Origin: Ichthyophis bannanicus
Lineage: Eukaryota; Chordata; Amphibia; Gymnophiona; Ichthyophiidae
Direction: 5' to 3'
Length of the DNA stretch: 64,000 nt
Assembly (NCBI GenBank): GCA_033557465.1
Contig: CM066037.1
Span: forward strand, 513,352,686-513,416,685
Part shown: positions 10,965 to 22,637 of the stretch, piece by piece
Numbering within the stretch: the first letter of the stretch is position 1
Layout of the letters: every line of letters starts with the position of its first letter
Made by a program: the position numbers and the translations under genes
Notes under the pieces: generated by a model
What the model was told of the DNA's origin: nothing
What the model saw: only the letters and a program-made list of their open reading frames with translations
Databases searched by the model: none

Positions 10965-11945
10965 ATATTATCATTTGTGCTCTTCACTATGGGGTACAAC
11001 TTAACACAGCTTCCTATTCACGTGGAGGCCAATTCCACTTGGGGCCCATCCGGCCCATCCGGAAATCCAAGGTCTGGATTAGCCGGATTTGCACCCAACT
11101 CTGCACTCGCGGGAGCTAGACTTTCCCATGGGAGCAGAATTAGGTGCAAAGGGCCTGGACTGCAGGGCAATACACAATTCTGCCATGCTGCATGTCCAGC
11201 TCCCACTCTGTCCAACCCTCCAATGCTCCTACATGTAGCCTGTAAAATAGTTATCTCCAAGTTATAATGCCCTGTTCAATGTAATTTCAGTTTGTTCAAT
11301 GTAAACCGCACTGATGCAGAATAGCACAGTATATAAGAAAATGTAAATAAAATGTAAATTATTGTGGTCTTTTCAATTTATTCAAAATGCTGCTGTACAG
11401 ATTATTTTTAATTTGCAGAAAAAAAGATCATATCTCTCTTTGTTTTGAGGAATTGCACTGGCTGTGTGTACTGGAGTGCATTTTTTAAAGAGACTTTGCT
11501 TAATTTATAGAATTATGTATGCAGATTTTGAGATTGAATTGATTGTGTTGTCGACGGCATATGTTCCAGCGAGAGTGCTTTGAGTCAACAGGCATTATTG
11601 CAGATCCCCTCTGTGACTCCGATTTGTAAAGTTCGGATTTGAACACAGGCGTTTTGGTTTGCTGGCCCTGTTTTATGGAATTCTATTCCTATAACTACTT
11701 ATCGAACCCGAGATTATTTGGCTTTTAGGAAACAATTGAAGATGTATCTTTTTCCTTTGAGATGATGTCTTATATTTTATAATTATGGGCAGTGGGAAGG
11801 GGATTTTTTATGAAATGTTCTGTTGATGACTTATTTATCATATTTATTATGAATGCTTTATTTTTGTAACTCACTCAGAGATGTGTTTGATGGGCATGTA
11901 ATAAGTGTTAATAAACAAAACACATTTCTCCAGGCATCTATCAAA
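10965..11945 (+). pseudogene. L2-clade LINE, remainder, with nested second LINE tail
   Basis: The sequence resumes just after the YADD codons. From about 11036 to 11358 it is interrupted by what looks like the 3' end of a second L2-type element: a GTAAACCGCACTGATGCAGAATAGC block and a GTAAATAAAATGTAAAT tail, as at 54130-54190. The first LINE's C-terminal region then follows, with decayed forms of FIQNAAVQII, IALAVC, YVPARVL and FGLLALFYGI. Its 3' end is near 11945. Many stops and shifts are present. Confidence 0.6.
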
Positions 11946-13315
11946 AAAGGGGGAAAGTCTGTTACCTCTCCGTATATGCTATTCTTGTACTAATGCTCTC
12001 ATACACTGCCCAGTTAAAGAAGCTGCCCTAGTCTTTTCTTTACATATAATTACCCTATTTTTTGAACAAAAATAAATCCTTAAAATAATTAGTAATCATT
12101 GATTTTGCTTGTTCAGCACAGCAGCTTAAGACTGTGCATATCAGTAAATTGTGCTGTCAGAATTACAGATTCTAAAACTAGAGTTTTGAAATGAAATTCC
12201 CCCAAAAGTAGGACACCCTATGTGCTGATGCACGGATTTGCAATTGGTCTTAAAGGTGAAATGTTAGCAGGTTTCAGAAAATAAGAGCTGAGCCAGTGTA
12301 GATGGTTGTGTTATTAGAGATACTTGCATTATTGTAAATTTCACCAACTATGTAACTACGTAAACCTATCCAGCCTAAGCCTCTGTTGTAAACATCCTGC
12401 ATTGGTATGAATATTCAAGGAAGCATATTGCTTATAACACTTTGACTGAAGATACAGCAAATGTTATCAAGACATCAGATATATGAAGGTGTTGATATGT
12501 TTTCAGCTCCAATACTTGCTGGAAATTTACATATATAACAGGTTCCCAAGTCCAAATGTAGGTGTCAGGTATAAATTGAGAAGAAAGATCTTGTGATTCA
12601 TTGACTACCTGGTTTAAACTTGAGAATTTCAACAGATTGTTATCAAGCTACATTTTGCTACTAATTGCAAAACCAGCTTTACAATATATGTGCCCTTGAA
12701 ATTCCATCTATAGGTGCAAGATAATGCGTCAACTTTGGATTCAACTGACAGAACATAGGAGTTTAAAAGCAGTCATTATAGCACACTGTGTTGCCTTACA
12801 AACATACCTTTGGCCAATTATGTTGTTTTACTTTGGATCATGTCTGTGCATAGACAAGGAGGAGCTTATATTAACATCTTATCACTCCTTGAACAATAAT
12901 AGATTTTTTTTCATTGAACAGTGTAGAACCTAATGGACTTACAGAGGGAAATTCGATAGCAAGGTAACTAGGTTTGGGGATGGTGAAGGAGCTTGTTTTA
13001 TAAAGGCACATAGTCATCTATGTATCTTTATAAAATACTAGCACAAATTCTGCAGAAATGATGACTAGATTGAAGGTGTGGACCTTACGCTCACTCAAGA
13101 ACAGGCATAAATATCGGAAGGTCCTCTACGCATAATGCTCTTTGCACAATGGTCTAACTCCTCCCTTGAGCATGCCTACTCTATACGCACACACAATCTT
13201 ATACTGTGCCGACTTCTAGGTGTGGCCTAATGTTATAAGAGTCCTTTTCTGTGTGCAAATCTGTGTTTTACATGTGGAAAAGGTTTATCAAATTACCTTC
13301 ATTGCAGAGATTATG
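11946..13315. other. No recognisable feature
   Basis: AT-rich DNA with short open frames only; no gene or repeat assigned. Confidence 0.4.
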
Positions 13316-13427
13316 AAGAAAAGGCCTGGCAATCTACATCTGGTCATACCTTGCCAAGAAAACCCAGGGGCTACTGGGTCACCAGAAGACAGCACTGACT
13401 TAATGGCACTTAAAAAAAATGGAGATT
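13316..13427 (+). mobile_element. SINE 3' tail fragment (RTE-type tail)
   Basis: AAGGCCTGGCAATCTAC, GCCAAGAAAACCCAGGGG and CACTGACTTAATGGCAC match the tail of the full SINE at 36710-36816. The head and CORE are missing. This tail style resembles the 3' end of RTE/BovB LINEs. Confidence 0.6.
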
Positions 13428-13539
13428 AAATGGCATACTATCGTTTGAAGTTTTTAATTGCCACCAATGCTTATCATGGGAGTTGATTGGCTGAGAATGA
13501 TCATTTGATTGCTTCAAAATGGTACAAAGGCACTATGCA

Positions 13540-14393
13540 GTTTTGCTAGTGATATTGCGGAAAGTCTATTGGGTAACATTTGCCTCTTTGAGGATGATAC
13601 GAAAATCTGCAATAGAGTAGACACCCAGGAAGGAGTAGATAACATGAGGGGGGATCTAGCTAAGCTTGAAGAATGGTCGAGAATTTGGCAGCTGAGATTT
13701 AATGCTAAAAAATGTAGGGTCATGCATTTGGGCTGCAAAAATCCAAGAGAGCAGTACATTATAGGGAGTGAAGTACTTCTGTCCACGAAAGAAGAGCGGG
13801 ATATGGGCATGATTGTCTCTGACAATCTTAAAGTGGCTAAACAGGTAGACAAGGTGACGGCGAAAGCCAGAAGGATGCTTGGGTGCCTATGGAGAGGAAT
13901 GACCAGCCTTAAAAAGGAGGTGATAGTGCCTCTGTATAAGTCTCTGTTTCGACTTCATTTGGAGTACTGTGTGCAGTTCTGGAGACCACACCTTCAAAAG
14001 GATATAAACAGGATGGAGTTGATGCAGAGGGTGGCTACTAAATGGTAAATGGTCTTCGTTATAAACCATATGGGGACAGACTTAAAGATCTTAATATGTA
14101 TATGTTTGAGGAAAGGTAGGATAGGAGAGATATGATAGAGACATTTAAATACCTCCTTGGCATAAATGCACAGGCGAGCCTCTTTCAATTGAAAGAGAGC
14201 TATGCAATGAGGGGACATAGGATGAGAGTGAAAGAGGATAGACTCAGGAGTAATATGTGGAAATATTTCTTTATACAAAGAAAAACATGGGAGAAACACA
14301 GAAGATCTCTAAAGGAATAAAAGGACTATAGTACTTGGAATTGAAGGGCAGACTAGATAGGCTATATTATCTTTTTTCTGCAATTTTTCTATG
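13540..14393 (+). pseudogene. CR1-a LINE, C-terminal reverse transcriptase and 3' end
   Basis: The frame to 14048 encodes the last third of a CR1 ORF2 protein: DDTKICNRVDTQEGVDNM, LEEWSRIWQLRFNAKKC, VMHLGCKNPREQY and PLYKSLFRLHLEYCVQFW. The catalytic box reads FEDD instead of FADD at about 13589-13600. The protein breaks at 14048 and continues in another frame to about 14320, past a TAG near 14117. The 3' end (GGCAGACTAGATAGG to TTTCTATG, about 14349-14393) is the CR1-a terminus. It is inactive. Related copies are at 15765 and 16576 on the other strand. Confidence 0.85.
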
Positions 14394-14417
14394 CATAATC
14401 ATGGATATATACACACT

Positions 14418-15088
14418 GGGGGTCATTCTGTCATGCGTATAATGAGAATGGACGTCTCATTGGGACGTCCATTCCCGCTATTCGCCCCCTTGCCTGCTCT
14501 GTCAGAAGCCTCCCTGTGTGAAAAGGGAGTTTGTATGGGGAGGCTTGGATGCGGTGGGAGGAGATGTTGTAGAAGTGGAGTTAGGGCGGGCAGTGGGTGG
14601 TCTGCGACTCCGGATGTACAGGGCCGATTCTGACATTGGCCCTGTATATCCAGGGTCGTCAGACTGGACAGGGGACTTATTCCACCTCGGAGATGAAATA
14701 CGTCCCCCTGGATGTTGGGGGACGGCAGGCCCAGGCAGCGCAAGGAAGGTGAGGGGGTGAAGGGGGTACCCCGCAGCCTGACCCTGGCCATGGAAGGTCA
14801 GATCGGGGATCTGGCTGTGGGGAAAGGAAAGAGTTGTTGGAGGATCGCGGCTCCTGAATGAATCCACAGTGCCATGGCAACGGGATGCCTGACTGAGTTA
14901 GCTGGGTATGGCTCTGTATGTGCAGTACGATCGGAATCGGATCCAGGCCTACACATACAGACCCTGGACTCGATTCTGATCCCGTGGGGCATGTCTAGCC
15001 CCCGCAGGATTGGAATCGGGTCTACCTCTGTGCGTCCAATTCTGATCGGGCGCACAGGGGCCTGCACGTCCTCTATGGAATGCCCTCC
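14418..15088. mobile_element. TIR element family A, 671 bp
   Basis: Starts GGGGGTCATTCTGTCA and ends with a decayed inverted form (GGAATGCCCTCC). ACT flanks both ends (14415-14417 and 15089-15091), a 3-bp target duplication. The interior matches the inverted copy at 22638-23291 along nearly its whole length, e.g. GGACGTCCATTCCC, GTACAGGGCCGATTCTG and TGACTGAGTTAGCTGGG. Overlapping open frames on both strands are a by-product of GC richness. Confidence 0.8.
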
Positions 15089-15764
15089 ACTTAGGACAAT
15101 TGCAACTGTGAATAATATTTTTCTTTTTTGTCTGCCATAGGAGATCTTGTGGTTTTTCCTCTATGCAGGTGTCATGTATACAAAAGGTTGATCAAGTTGG
15201 CAATATGATCCTGAGAGTTTGATCTTTTTTGAGTGAACTGACACAGTATCTTCTGAAGTAACATACAATTCTGATGAGCAGCATTTATTATCAAGAAACG
15301 TTATTGAAGTTTTATGATTACATACTTAGAATCAATAACAATTGCTTGCCAATGGAAAATACCAGCTAGGGATTTGCGCAGGCTAGAAAAATTTGGTTAG
15401 TTTTCTTTTTCCAAAAATGTTTCCTGATTTTTAGGTAATTCTTCCAGTTAGTTTTGCACATTCCTATTAGTAGGGAATTGTTAGTATGAATATAACTGAT
15501 TTAATATGCACTAACTGCCAAAAGAAGCACGCTAAGCCCACAGAATATTTAAGGCGCACTAATGAACTGAATGTGCGCTGTCCGATGCACACATTTAATA
15601 CTAGCTGTGAAGAGGGAGCATTATTTTTTGAAGAATATGAGATGGCAATTTTATGGACAATTCCTTATAAGTTGAGCTTCAGTGAGCGTAGTGATGGCAA
15701 CAGCATTAATAATTTCTTTGGTGAAGCACAGAAACAAAGAAAATGCTAGCAGACGTAGACCATG
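15089..15764. other. No recognisable feature
   Basis: Contains an 87-codon open frame at 15486-15749 (+) with no recognisable motif. No repeat assigned. Confidence 0.4.
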
Positions 15765-16168
15765 CAGACTGTCCGCTCAAAAGTACTATTAAGTTCCACA
15801 ATCCCTTCCTCTACCTCAGAGGTCCTCTATACCTGTCTCACGCTTTTTGGACTTCAGATACAGTTCTCATCTCCCCTGGGAGGCTGCTCCATGCTGCCAC
15901 TTCCTTTTTCCATAAAGAAATATTTCCTAGGATTACTTCTGAGTCTTTCATCCTATGCCCCCTCGTTCCAGAACTGAAAGAGGCTCTCCTCCTGTGCATT
16001 TATACCATGCCGGTGTTTAAATGTCTCTATCACGTCACCCCTCTCCAGCCTTTCCTCGAAAGTATACATATTGAGGTCTCTAAGTCTATCGCCATATGCC
16101 AACTCCATCCTGTTTATATGCTTTTCAAGACGCAGTCCGCAGAACTGTACACAGTATTCCAAAGTTGA
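15765..16168 (-). pseudogene. CR1-a LINE fragment
   Basis: On the minus strand 16162-15953 reads EYCVQFCGLRLEKHINRMEL, DLNMYTFEERLERGDVIETF and GINAQEESLFQF, the CR1 C-terminal region. The rest, with decayed forms of KYFFMER and WNSLPVEVVE, is frameshifted down to about 15770. It is more diverged than the copy at 16576-17911. Confidence 0.8.
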
Positions 16169-16314
16169 AGGAAGATTGGAAATGAAGGTGGAGATGAAGA
16201 TTGATAAATAAATATTTGGGGGCTATGATTATAATGTGTGACTGGAGATCAGGTAAATGTCTGATGTAATTTATTAAAATACATGATTGTTCCCCAAATT
16301 ACATATTTTGTGGT

Positions 16315-16575
16315 AAATATTCAAAGGCAGTTGTCTAAATAGCAGCACCTGCTACATGAATAACTTGGTTCCGGCCATTGCTATCTGGTGATTAGCTCGA
16401 TAGTGCCACTGAATGTCTTATGGACTGCCTTGGTACTATCCAGATAGTGCTGGGACAGACTGTCAGTGGAGTACTGAATCATCTGGATACCATGATATTC
16501 ACTCCATAATGCAATAAATTAGGACAGCAAAAAGGCTCTTGGAAAACAGACAATATTGCTGTTATCCAGATCTTA
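16315..16575. mobile_element. Possible family B element, split by CR1-a
   Basis: Family B-like vocabulary occurs here (ATATTCAAAGGCAG, GCTATCTGG, ACTATCCAGATAGTG, CATGATATTCA). Similar text (CATTATCTGGTTACCGATGCTGAC) resumes at 17924-17957 beyond the CR1 copy. The inference is that CR1-a inserted into an older family B element. The ends are not resolved. Confidence 0.35.
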
Positions 16576-16669
16576 ACATAGAAACATAGAAATATGATGA
16601 CAGAAAAAGACCACATGGCCAATCTAGTCTGTCCTTCCATATCAACAACTACAACAGTCCCTTTTTTAC

Positions 16670-17899
16670 CTATAGAGATCCTCTGTGTTTGTCCCATGCT
16701 TTTTTGAATTCAGTTACTGTCCTCATCTCTACCACCTCCACTGGGAGACTATTCCACGGATCCACCACTCTTTCCATAAAGAAATATTTCCGCATATCAC
16801 TCCTGAATCTATCTCCCTTCACCCTCATCCCATGTCCCCTCATAGCAGAACTTGCTTTCAATTGAAAGAGGCTCTCTCCCTGAACATTTATTCCATGGAG
16901 GTATTTAAACATCTCAATCATATCACCTCTATCCCACCTTTCCTCTAAGGTGTATATATTAAGATCCTTCAGTCTGTCCTCATATGCTTTATAATGAAGA
17001 CCACTAATCATTTTAGTAGCCACCCTCTGCACCGACTCCATCCTGTTCACATCCTTTTGAAAGTGCGGTCTCCAGAATTGCACACTATACTCCAAATGAG
17101 GTCGCACCAAAGACTTATACAGAGGCATTATCACCTCCTTTTTTCTGCTAGCCATTCCTCTCCGTATGCACCCAAGCATCCTTTTAGCTTTTGCCCTCGC
17201 CCTTTCTACCTGTTTAGCTACTTTAAGATCATCAGACACAACCACGCCTAGGTCCCGCTCTTCTTTAGTGGACAAAAGTACTTCACCCCCTATACTATAT
17301 TGCTCCCTTGGATTGCTGCAGCCCAAATGCATGACCTTACATTTTTTAACATTAAATCCCAGCTGCCAAATTCTAGACCATTCTTCAAGCTTAGCTAGAT
17401 CCCTCCTCATGTTATCCACACCTTCCTGGGTGTCTACTCTATTGCAGATTTTGGTATCATCCGCAAAGAGGCAAACCTTACCCGACAGCCCTTCTGTTAT
17501 ATCACTAACAAAGATGTTAAAAACAATCGGACCAAGGACAGATCCCTGGGGCATACCACTGGTAACAACCTTCTCCTCAGAGTGAGCTCCATTTACTTGT
17601 ACTCTTTGTCGCCTCCCACCCAACCAATTTCTAACCCAAGCAGTAACTTTAGGGTCCATCTCTAGGGTGCTCAGTTTGTTTATAAGTCGCCTGTGAGGAA
17701 CAGTGTCAAAGGCTTTACCGAAATCTAAATACACCACATCTAGGGCTCTCCCTCGGTCTAACTCCCTGGTCACCCAGTCAAAGAAATCAATCAATTTGTC
17801 TGACAAGACCTGCCTCTGGTGAATCCATGCTGCCTCGGATCCTGTAATCCGCTGGACTCCAGAAACCTCACTATTTTCTCTGGACTCCAGAAACCTCAC
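16670..17899 (-). pseudogene. CR1-a ORF2 reverse transcriptase, partial
   Basis: A 409-codon open frame of the CR1 reverse transcriptase. Motif A (VVYLDFGKAFDTVPH) is at about residue 55, MPQGSVLGP at 116-124 and the catalytic FADD at 145-148. The CR1 C-terminal landmarks follow: PLYKSLVRPHLEYSVQFW, ERVQ-like MESVQRVATKMI, LEERWDRGDMIEMFKYL and WNSLPVEVVE. It ends KKAWDKHRGSL. The endonuclease is absent. The first ~36 residues are out of frame: another frame over 17797-17880 encodes the conserved KIVRFLESSGLQDPRQHGF and then SCQTN, so a 1-base loss near 17795 is likely. Most of the domain is intact but the element is truncated. Confidence 0.85.
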
Positions 17900-17908
17900 T
17901 ATTTTCTC
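17853..17908. repeat. 28-bp direct tandem duplication
   Basis: 17853-17880 and 17881-17908 are identical 28-bp units beginning TGGACTCCAGAAACC. They lie at the 5' edge of the CR1-a copy. The length is not a multiple of three, so it also shifts frame. The identity implies a recent duplication or an assembly artefact. Confidence 0.9.
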
Positions 17909-17994
17909 TTGGCCCTAGTCATTGCATTATCTGGTTACCGATGCTGACTATCTGCATTTGTTTTTTGGCCACTGTGACTGGTGTTTAAAAAAAA

Positions 17995-18190
17995 GCTGAG
18001 CACGGCAATTTCCCATTTGACTATATTGCAGGCTGGAAGGGCACGACGGGATGTCCTCCGGCCCAATTTTGGCTCCCACGGGAACGTTTTGTTCCCGCGT
18101 ACCAGAATTGGGTCCTAACGGCCCCATCTTCAGCGGGGACATCTAGACAGCCTGGATGTCCTGCTTCCAGAATTGGGCTCTTAGTGTCAT
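17995..18190. mobile_element. Family A-related fragment
   Basis: TCCCACGGGAACGTTTTG, CCAGAATTGGG and CCAGAATTGGGCTC parallel the right half of the element at 7325-7885. Only part of the element is present. Confidence 0.45.
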
Positions 18191-20455
18191 CTTCTTTTTC
18201 GCAAATTATTTTGTTAAATCCTTTTACTTTTGTGCTCAGTGCATGCCGCAGACTGAAGAATTATCCAGACATTTCTGTTTTAATTAATAACATTTGGCAA
18301 AATAGTATTATTTTAGGCATAAGACTTAAGGCTTAAAGAAAAGGAGAAAGCAAATAGCTTCACTTTCTTTTTGTTCTCTATTTGTGAAAACATGTACTGC
18401 TCCATCTCTGAAGTTTTACTATCTTTCTGTCTTTCTGAAGTGGATAAGGAGGCTGGAGCTCTTGCAAACATCTCTCACTACCATATTAGGCTGAATCTGA
18501 GTTTGCAGGAAAAGGGTACCATCATTTAGAGGCAGCCAGTCAGGAATGGCATTACCTCATTCAAATGAGGAAAGAAATGTGATAGAAACCAGGAAACAAC
18601 CAAGTCTTAGTCTCCACGTTGGTATCAAATACCTTTAAAGCAATGGTTCTGGTCACCCTGCAGGCTACAGACATGAACTCATGATACACCCAGTGAACTG
18701 TTGGAGAAGGAGGGGGCAGAGAAATAATTTGGGAGCTCAAAGCCTTTATTTGTGGCATCATGGATGTGGGATTTTGTCCCAGTGCCCAACATGAGAGAGA
18801 GATTCCTGTACATGTGCTACTGGCAATCGGTGGTTAAATTAGTCTACATCATTGTTTTGATTAGAAATGGTGTCGCTTGCAGGTCATGCTTGGATGTTTC
18901 ATGGAATGAAACTAATGCAGGTCCCTAGGAATAAATCCCCTAGTCACTTTATGAAAACTTCCCATGTTCTGACCTGGTTTTCAATGATACAGATTTAGTA
19001 TTAGATATTTCAATAAGATGAAACCATTTATTGTACCAGACATCTTCTCTCAAAGAATGTCTTGGGAGAAACACTGTCAGCATTATGACATTGCATCAAT
19101 GATAGAAGCCCATCTATAGGGAATGTAACAAACAGTACAAAATCTAATCACTCTTACCACGTTACCTAACATCTCTCACATTTACACCTTGCTAATGATG
19201 TAGAATAATCAGTGGACCCATAGTAAATTTTCCAGTCTCTTTCAAATCTTATCTTTTTCAGCAGACAGTTCTAAATCCCCAACGTCAACTGGGCTCTTAT
19301 TGTCTAGGCAACACTAGGGAAGCAAGTCTGTGGTGATTGCTTTCCCTTAAGTTCAGAATATTAAATAATCTGAGTGCCATTTTTTTCTCACTGGCAGCCT
19401 GGCTCCTCTATGAACATTTTGTCATGCACCAAAGTACATTGCGCTCTCAGTACTTTTCCCTGAGCGCGAGGGCAAGAGGGTCAGCTTGCCTGTAGAAACC
19501 ACATAGATGCATTGTTCCGTTTCACGGAGTTACAAATGTGTAAATCTGTGCACAAAGGCAAATTCTGTTTTACCCATTTGCATAGCAGAGGGCACATATT
19601 ATTAACCATTATATTCTGCAATGCCATGGTAACAGTAACATCTGGAGTGCTTCTTCCGTGACTACAAATGGTCCTTGAGGATAGCCAAGAGCAGACATTC
19701 CCCTTTCTTCTTCATGCTGGTTAATAAGCAGCAAAAACCTGACTGCTAAGCTGATCAGGAAAGAATCCCCTTTCCTTTGAAACCCACTAATGCATTGTGT
19801 ATGCTCCATCAATAGAACAAGAGGAGTCTATAGAGATCTAAACGACACTGTAGGATTACGCTGTAAAACAGAGGACTGTGAAAGAAGGACATCTGCATTC
19901 AATGTTTCATTTGCATTCACAAAACAAAATTAAAGAACCCATCTCTTGAGGTATATCGATCGGTTGTTAGCTTAATATTTTTTTACTAAAATAAATGAAC
20001 ACTGAAAGAACAGAACCACCCTCCAATGAATTCATCTCAAACTTAATTAAATCAGCTTATCCACGAAATGACTCCTTGGTTTAACTGGTACCTCTGCACT
20101 ATTTTATCAGGTTTACTTGCTGTCCAGTAGGAGAAATATCTGCTCTTGCCAGGGAAGGCGGGGTAATTGCTGTGAAGCTCTGGTCTAGGGATGTGCATTC
20201 CTTCCAAACATTTTGGCCTATATGCATCCCATGTTTGGTCTCAGCTAGGATTCCTGCTATATCAAATGCTACAACCTCAATGAACTTTGTTAGAGGCAAA
20301 TCTTTGATTCTGATTTTCTCTCAGATGGTTAAGATTCAGCATCAGTTAACCTCAGTTTGGAGGCATACCTCTTTCACAAATGTAGCTAGTTAATATTTAA
20401 AGGAATTGATATAGCTACCGATTTACGGATTTTTTCTTAAATTGAGTTATTTTTC
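18191..20455. other. No recognisable feature
   Basis: About 2.2 kb of AT-rich sequence with only short open frames. No transposon family recognised. It is one of the least repetitive stretches here and a candidate for old unique or intronic DNA. Confidence 0.4.
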
Positions 20456-20457
20456 TT

Positions 20458-20560
20458 GATTTATTTATTCATTCATCCATTCTAGGGGCTCTCTATACCA
20501 CCAAATGGCCACAGGCCATCAACACAGTTTACATAATAATAATAAACAATTTGTTTACAT
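20458..20560 (-). mobile_element. L2-type LINE 3' tail fragment
   Basis: ATTTATTTATTCATTCATCC, then a diverged CTATACCACC...GTTTACATAATAATAA, is the inverted form of L2-clade tails seen elsewhere in the window (compare 28553 onward). It is too short for a subfamily call. Confidence 0.4.
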
Positions 20561-20729
20561 AATAATATTTACAATTTGTTTCTAAAACTCTAATTTTAAA
20601 CATTTTACCTAAACCCAGCTTCAGTCTTCAGTAAATATTGCTAAGGAATACACAGATCTTTGCAAATTTGGTTTTAGTGGTCTGGATTACATCTGGACTT
20701 AAGAATTTGGTTCTACCAGGGTGAAGATC

Positions 20730-20908
20730 CTATTTCAAATGAATTCGTTCAAACTTATTTCTAATCTCTTTCAACCTGAAACCATGGTCTCTTGTTCTAG
20801 AACTTCTTTTCCAATGAGAATTGCTTGCCTTAAATACATAACAAATGCAGGTAAGAGTCTCTATCATATCTCCCTTCTCTCTCTTCTCATCTAGGATAAA
20901 TATATTTA
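20730..20908 (-). mobile_element. Old CR1 remnant
   Basis: GTCTCTTGTTCTAGAACTTC, AATACATAACAAATGCAGG, TCTCTATCATATCTCCC and CTAGGATAAATATATT follow the order of the CR1 C-terminal coding region in reverse. It is heavily diverged. Confidence 0.5.
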
Positions 20909-20911
20909 CTA

Positions 20912-21263
20912 GGGGGCATGTTTACTAAGTTGTGTGCTAGTAACGTGTCTGGGCCATGTTACCAGCATGGGGCTGAGAATTAAATGTAGGGGGGTGGGTA
21001 TATCCATCCCCCTGCAGTTACACACTTCATCATGCCAACATGGACACAGTGCAACTAACACCACCCATTGAGGTGGCGTTAGTTACACTTGCATCACTTG
21101 AGTTGAGCGTAGATAGTATGGGCTACAAATGCCCACACTAGCTGCGCCACAGTGGGAATATCTCCGTCCCGTCCAGTTGCCACCCTGATGAGTGCTACCA
21201 AGATACAGTAGCATGGGCTTTTTGCGCAGCACTTGAACCATGTTCTAAACTCTGGGTAGTGTG
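20912..21263. mobile_element. Family C-like TIR element
   Basis: Starts GGGGGCATGTTTACTAAG, matching family C ends at 54957, 58124 and 62962. The right end near 21263 (TAGTTTATTAAAACAT) is a decayed partner and abuts the tail of the next LINE. Confidence 0.5.
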
Positions 21264-22637
21264 TCTAGTTTATTAAAACATTATATACTGCCAAATTGAA
21301 AAACAGCAAGGTAGTTTACAAAAAAAAACAAGAAATGGGAAAGGAACTCCAGGTAACAAATGGAAAGTCACATTTGGACAAGAAGTAGGAAGCAGAGGAA
21401 GGAAGAAAATAGAGAAAGGGGAGGGAGAGAGAAAGTTCAAAAGGTTTAGGTCAGCCTGTCATCCATAAGAGGGAAAGCTTGAAGGAAAAGGTGAGTTTTT
21501 AGGGCAGTTTTAAATTTGGGATAGGAAGGTTCTAGGTGAAGATCGGGAGGGAGGTCGTTCCAAAGTTTTGGGGCAAGAAAGTGGAAGGCTGAATGTTGGG
21601 TAGATTCCAACAAGCACATTTGGCAGGGGACAGATGAAGATGATTGGCGTACAGTGAAGAACCTGGTTGGGAGTGTGCAAGGACGTCAAAGATGAGAGAT
21701 AAAGAGGAAAGCCAGTGTGAGCAGCCCTGTGGGTTAAGAGAAAAACCTTGTAGTGAATCCTAAAAGAAACAGGGAGCCAATGATATGAGAAAAGGAGAGG
21801 AGAGATGTGTTCAAACCTGGAGAATATGGACAGCAGAGTTCTGAATATACTGGAGCCTTTTAATTTCATAACTGGGGAGACCTGCGAAAATGAAGTTGCA
21901 GTAATCTAATTCTGAAATAACCAAACTGAGGAGAAGAGTAGACAGAGCAGCAGGAGAAAAAAAGGAATGAATGGAATGGATTTGTCAACGCAAAAAGTAA
22001 GAATGCTTGATGACATTAGTGATATGATCATGAAAAGAGAGTGCAGGGTCAAGAATTACGCCCAGGTATTTAAAGTAAGAAGAAAGAGTAATGGGAAGAC
22101 CATCAAGCCTAGGAGTTAGTGTGGGGGAGTGAGGGGAGGTAGACAGCCAGATGACCATGTTTTTCTGAGGGTTCAAGAAGAGGTGATTGTCCTGCAGCCA
22201 CAAGGCCATAGCAGAAAGACAGGTGTTGTTGAATAAGAAGAGCGAAAGGGGCCATAAAGATGTTGAAAAGGAGTGGAGCCAATACTGAACCCTGGGGAAC
22301 TCCACAGTCAAGAGAGCAGGAGGAGGAGGAGGTAGAAGAGCTGAATGAGACTACAAAAGAACGGTGAGAGAAAAGAACAGAACCAGTGGTGCACAGTTCC
22401 TTGAAGACCAATACCAACAAGACGAGACAGAAGTAGTATGTGATCCACCAGGATGAAAGCAGAAGAGAGATCCAGAGAAACCAAAAGTGAAACATCATCA
22501 TGGTCAAAAGACTGGTGCACTTCACTGAGAAGAGATGTGAGAATAGTTTAACTGCTGTGAAAAGGACAGAAGCCAAACTGATGAGGGTGCAAAACCCTAG
22601 TGTGCTCCAGATGGTCCATCAGTTGGGTAAAGAGAAG

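Larger units (their letters stand above)
16576..17911 (-). mobile_element. CR1-a LINE, 5'-truncated, best copy
   Basis: Minus-strand CR1 with its 3' end at 16576 (ACATAGAAACATAGAAATATG on the plus strand) and a 5' truncation at about 17911. It carries the longest CR1-a open frame in the window. A 28-bp direct duplication lies at its 5' edge. It appears to interrupt a family B element. Confidence 0.85.

Noticed and set aside
14391..15140. Cluster of overlapping GC-rich open frames on both strands
   Set aside because: All fall within a non-coding family A TIR element and are not conserved in frame in its other copies.
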